Source: Moringa oleifera (Eukaryota > Streptophyta > Magnoliopsida > Brassicales > Moringaceae). From it: a DNA stretch of 64,000 nt. Every line of letters starts with the position of its first letter. Within the stretch, counting starts at the first letter, position 1. Positions 60,752 through 64,000 of the stretch are shown piece after piece. The stretch is from assembly GCA_021397835.1 (NCBI GenBank), contig JAJFZO010000658.1:317501-381500 (forward strand), written 5' to 3'. Under the pieces are notes generated by a model. That model worked only from the letters and a program-made list of their open reading frames with translations. It was not told the DNA's origin and did no database searches. A program made the translations under genes and the position numbers.

Positions 60752-63348
60752 GATAATGTACAGTCCAAGTGGACTTCCAGGCACTCCATTTTTTCTGTAG
60801 TTTTCATGCCAGAAAATAGAAGAAAGTTCTTTTTTTGTTTTTTTTTTCTTGGCCAATTGTTAACTGTAATATTCTTTCAAGTATTCAGGATTTGCAGAAG
60901 GTGAGTCCAGCTGGCTTAATTTTTCATTGCTTTTGAGAATCTCACTTCAACTTTTTTTATGGGGCTTCTACCAGTCTTGACTCTGTGCTTGTTTCAGTTC
61001 TTGCTTCTCCGTCTTTCTTCTTCAGACAATGCATAAGATGCCCAGGCACCAGTGATTTCATTCACTCAGAAGCAGCTCAGCCAAATATATACCTGGACCT
61101 GTGTTAATTCTCCATGATCATGGCTGCTCTTCATTAGGCTATATTCTCCATAAATTCCAGTGACGTCTCTGCAGTAGCTTATGTTTTATCTTCTTGACGC
61201 CGACAAGGTCTTTGTCCTGCCAGTTATATAGCCCTGCCATTGATGACCTTAATGGGCTTCAGGTTTCTTGATAAGATTTGCAGTCAGAAATTTCAGATTG
61301 GCAAAATGCATTCGGGAAAATGCCAGTACCCAAGTTTCCATTAACAGTCCCACCAATTATCTGTATCATCATGCCCTTGCTGCCTTTCCATGGTCATAAG
61401 AGGAAGACTTGCTGTTAATCTGAATTTATTTTGTGTTTTTTAATTAAAAATTGAAATAACATTTTTATAATTTATAATATTATATAAAAATAAATATATA
61501 TAATTTTCATTATTGATTTTATTAAATTATTTTTTATTATAAACTCAATACAATTTATAACAATAAAAAAATTTGACCCACGACACTGAACTTTCTTGGT
61601 AGGCTCAAGATTTCCTGTAATTTTTCTGACGGTCTGGACCTGTTTGTCTGCAGATTTTCTTCAATCCAAATCTTCTTATGAACATGCTGCTACTAATTAT
61701 GAATTTATGATCCCAATTCTTCAGAGGTGGAAAAATTGGATTCCCAACCAATGGATTAGGTAATGCTTAGATTTTCATTAATTAATGTATTTTTCAAAAT
61801 AATGACTTGTATTAAAGATATTTTTAAATACTTATTTTTTTTATTTTTATTATTAAAATATATAATATAAAAAATTTCGAATAATCTAAACTCATGTGAA
61901 ACTCATACTCAGATCTTCGTCTCTCAATATGCACCTACGTGTCTTTTATCGACTACAACATATGAAGGTTTTAAGGGCCAGCCTTCATGATATGATCTCC
62001 ACCGTTTGATATTGCATTACTTTTTGCAATCCAACGGTGGAGGATGGTCCATGTAAGAGAAACGTAACAAGGTCAACCATTTTATGATAAATCAATCTTA
62101 GCCGTCTAATGAGTTGACTGTCGTCTGATAAAGTGACTGATGAATTATCATTATCTTAATCACAGTTCACAAAACTCACTCTTAACTGTATTACTAAAGC
62201 TTAAGCTAAACAGTCTTGCTTTTAACAAGTGGGACCCGCAAGCACACTCGGGGGAACGCGCAATGTGCAATAATAGCCCACCCCTCCCTTAAAAAAAATA
62301 AAAATAAAATACTTACAACCAAATATTATTATTTTTCTTTTGAAAAAAAAGATATAACCTTGTGTTTATTCAAGTCCAGCTAAACATCCGCGTCTTCTTC
62401 TCTCTCTCTCTCTCTACCACCGTCTTCTGTCTTCTAGGGTTTCAGTGCGCCGTTTCGCTTTTCCCGATCAGTGACCGTGCTCTGCAACAATTTCGTGACT
62501 TTCAAGGTATTTGCATCAATTCCCCTCTATAATTTTTCCATTTTATTTTTTATTAGGGTTTTAACTTAGTGATTTGATTTGTTTGATCTCCAATATATTG
62601 ATCGCTTCGATTTTGTTGTCTCAAAATTGAGATTAGATCCATTTTCGTGTTAATTTTACTGGTTCGTATCTCTCTGCTCTTCTTTAAAATAGTGGTTTTA
62701 CTTGTCAAGTGCTCAACTTGATCTGATTGGATTTGCTACTGTATCGAATCGGATTCGATCTATGATTTTGTACGATCTTGTGTATTGTTTTGGGTATTCA
62801 CGGACTATGCAAATGGATAAAGTCGGAGTTTTGATGGATCGCTGTGGTCTCTCTATGCATTTAAAATTTCTAGTGTCCAGTGATTACATGGGTCAGTGTC
62901 TTAGTGCGATTCTTTGGGGTCTAAAGGGAAATGCCCCTTTTATTTACTGATGTTAATCTGTGTGATTTTGCCTTGGTTAGCTTAATTTTGACACTCTTGT
63001 ATGTGTTTTGCTGGACAGTCTTACCTCTATCTAAATTAGTATTGTCCCTAACAAATGGATAAGTGTATAAGTAAAGCAATTAATGAACACAGACTTCTTG
63101 GCCTTTGATTTTCATATGTTTCTCTGAGGACCATAGTTCACAGCCTGCAGGTACTTCTAATTGCCACTTTCTCTGAGGGTTAAAGCTTTCTTTGTATACC
63201 TATTTCTACCTATGTTGGCTCAGTTTTACTCAGCTTGTTGTTATCATTAGCTAGTATAGAATCAAATAAAGGAGCAGTGGTATCTGACTAATTAGTTTTG
63301 AGGTCCTTGTATCTGACTACTTGAATGTTTGATGCTTGCAGATATCGT
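60752..63348. other. Region between the EF-hand gene and importin beta, including the importin 5' leader
   Basis: The 3' UTR of the EF-hand gene is on the left. AT-rich DNA is at about 61430-61580 and 61770-61880. I see no other gene. The importin leader probably starts near 62390, with a leader exon ending at 62506 (TTCAAG|GTATTT), and a leader intron of about 835 bases ending at 63341 (TTGCAG). The ORF at 62702-62950 is inside this intron. Confidence 0.6.
62395..62442 (+). promoter_or_regulatory. CT-rich Y patch and telo-box at the importin-beta promoter
   Basis: A TTCTTCTCTCTCTCTCTCTC run at 62395-62416 is followed by TAGGGTTT (telo-box) at 62435-62442. Pyrimidine patches and telo-boxes of this kind sit close to transcription starts of broadly expressed plant genes. 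This fits importin beta, but the start site itself is not proven. Confidence 0.5.
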
Positions 63349-64000
63349 ATGGCTATGGAAGTCACCCAGGTGCTTTTGAATGCACAGTCAATAGACGGAA
63401 CCGTGCGGAAGCATGCGGAAGAAAGTTTGAAACAGTTTCAGGAGCAAAATCTTCCCAGTTTCTTGTTATCACTTTCTGGGGAGCTCGCAAACGATGAAAA
63501 GCCCGTTGATAGCCGAAAGTTAGCAGGTTTAATACTTAAGAATGCTCTGGATGCCAAGGAACAGCACAGAAAGTTTGAGCTTGTTCAAAGATGGTTGTCA
63601 TTGGAGACTACTGTGAAGACCCAGATTAAGACATGCTTGTTGAAGACCCTCTCTTCTCCTGTACCTGATGCTCGTTCAACTGCATCTCAAGTCATTGCCA
63701 AGATTGCAGGCATTGAGTTGCCACAGAAGCAGTGGCCTGAGCTGATAGGATCACTGTTATCAAATATTCACCAGCTACCAGCTAATGTTAAGCAAGCCAC
63801 TTTAGAGACTCTTGGATACCTGTGCGAGGAAGTATCTCCTGATGTTGTTGATCAAGACCAAGTAAATAAAATACTTACAGCTGTAGTTCAAGGCATGAAT
63901 GCGTCCGAAGGGAACAATGATGTTCGGCTTGCTGCCACTCGGGCTTTGTATAATGCTTTGAGTTTTGCTCAGGCAAATTTTAGTAATGACATGGAGCGTG
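63349..64000 (+). CDS. KPNB1: Importin subunit beta-1 (karyopherin beta), N-terminal part
   Basis: From the ATG at 63349 the frame is open for 217 codons to the window edge, without an intron so far. It begins MAMEVTQVLLNAQSIDGTVR and continues with HAEESLKQFQEQNLPSFLLS, KLAGLILKNALDAKE, VQRWLSLETTVKTQIKTCLL, IAGIELPQKQWPELIGSL and VKQATLETLGYLCEEVSPDV. These are the first HEAT repeats and Ran-binding N-terminal region of importin-beta1. The full protein normally has about 870 residues, so about a quarter is here. It carries importin-alpha/NLS cargo through nuclear pores and is released by RanGTP. Arabidopsis KPNB1 is, as I recall, At5g53480. A leader intron precedes the coding exon. Confidence 0.96.
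   Translation, partial: MAMEVTQVLLNAQSIDGTVRKHAEESLKQFQEQNLPSFLLSLSGELANDEKPVDSRKLAGLILKNALDAKEQHRKFELVQRWLSLETTVKTQIKTCLLKTLSSPVPDARSTASQVIAKIAGIELPQKQWPELIGSLLSNIHQLPANVKQATLETLGYLCEEVSPDVVDQDQVNKILTAVVQGMNASEGNNDVRLAATRALYNALSFAQANFSNDMER

Noticed and set aside
62702..62950. 82-codon ORF upstream of importin beta
   Set aside because: Lies in the predicted 5' leader intron and has no recognisable domain.
1..64000. CRISPR arrays, operons, phage genes, intact retrotransposons
   Set aside because: No regularly spaced repeats, no reverse transcriptase, integrase or transposase motifs, and the gene structures are those of a plant nuclear genome.

Overview
The window is nuclear DNA from a flowering plant, most likely a eudicot. 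Coding sequence is split by short GT-AG introns, intergenic DNA and introns are AT-rich with many microsatellites, and the proteins are plant families: Dof factor, PLS-type PPR, ATXR6, thylakoid-lumen pentapeptide protein, ankyrin-type acyl-CoA-binding protein, and GH17 glucanase with an X8 module. I cannot name the species. I see no operon, phage, CRISPR array or intact transposon. All exon joins were deduced by eye from splice signals, reading phase and family similarity; for every complete multi-exon model the exon phases add up to an uninterrupted reading frame.

Left part (1-20.3 kb): the N-terminus of an oligopeptide transporter (-, runs off the left edge); a six-exon single-RRM protein (-); a long AT-rich inverted repeat; two Yippee-like zinc-binding genes in direct tandem (+); a plant homologue of the fission-yeast SIN component Cdc14 (+); and convergent to it an intronless 867-residue PPR protein (-).

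Middle (20.3-35 kb): a Dof transcription factor (-), a DEDDy exonuclease fused to a Mut7-C domain (-), and an ATXR6-type H3K27 monomethyltransferase (+) read divergently from the exonuclease. Two exact E2F-type sites lie just upstream of the ATXR6 start.

Right part (35-64 kb): about 6 kb without a recognised gene, then a WDR44-like WD40 protein, a thylakoid lumenal pentapeptide protein (TL17 type), a tRNA-Gly(CCC), a GH17 beta-1,3-glucanase with an X8/CBM43 module, an ACBP1/2-type acyl-CoA-binding protein, a decayed BiP/HSP70 fragment (-), a six-EF-hand ER protein ending in HDEL, and the 5' end of importin subunit beta-1 running off the right edge.

The genes belong to unrelated pathways (chromatin, RNA metabolism, lipid binding, cell wall, calcium, nuclear import). 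The one larger-scale pattern is gene order. From memory, the genes from the exonuclease to importin-beta correspond to neighbours in two Arabidopsis chromosome 5 blocks (around At5g243xx and At5g534xx-535xx), interleaved here in one segment. I found no convincing undescribed biological system.
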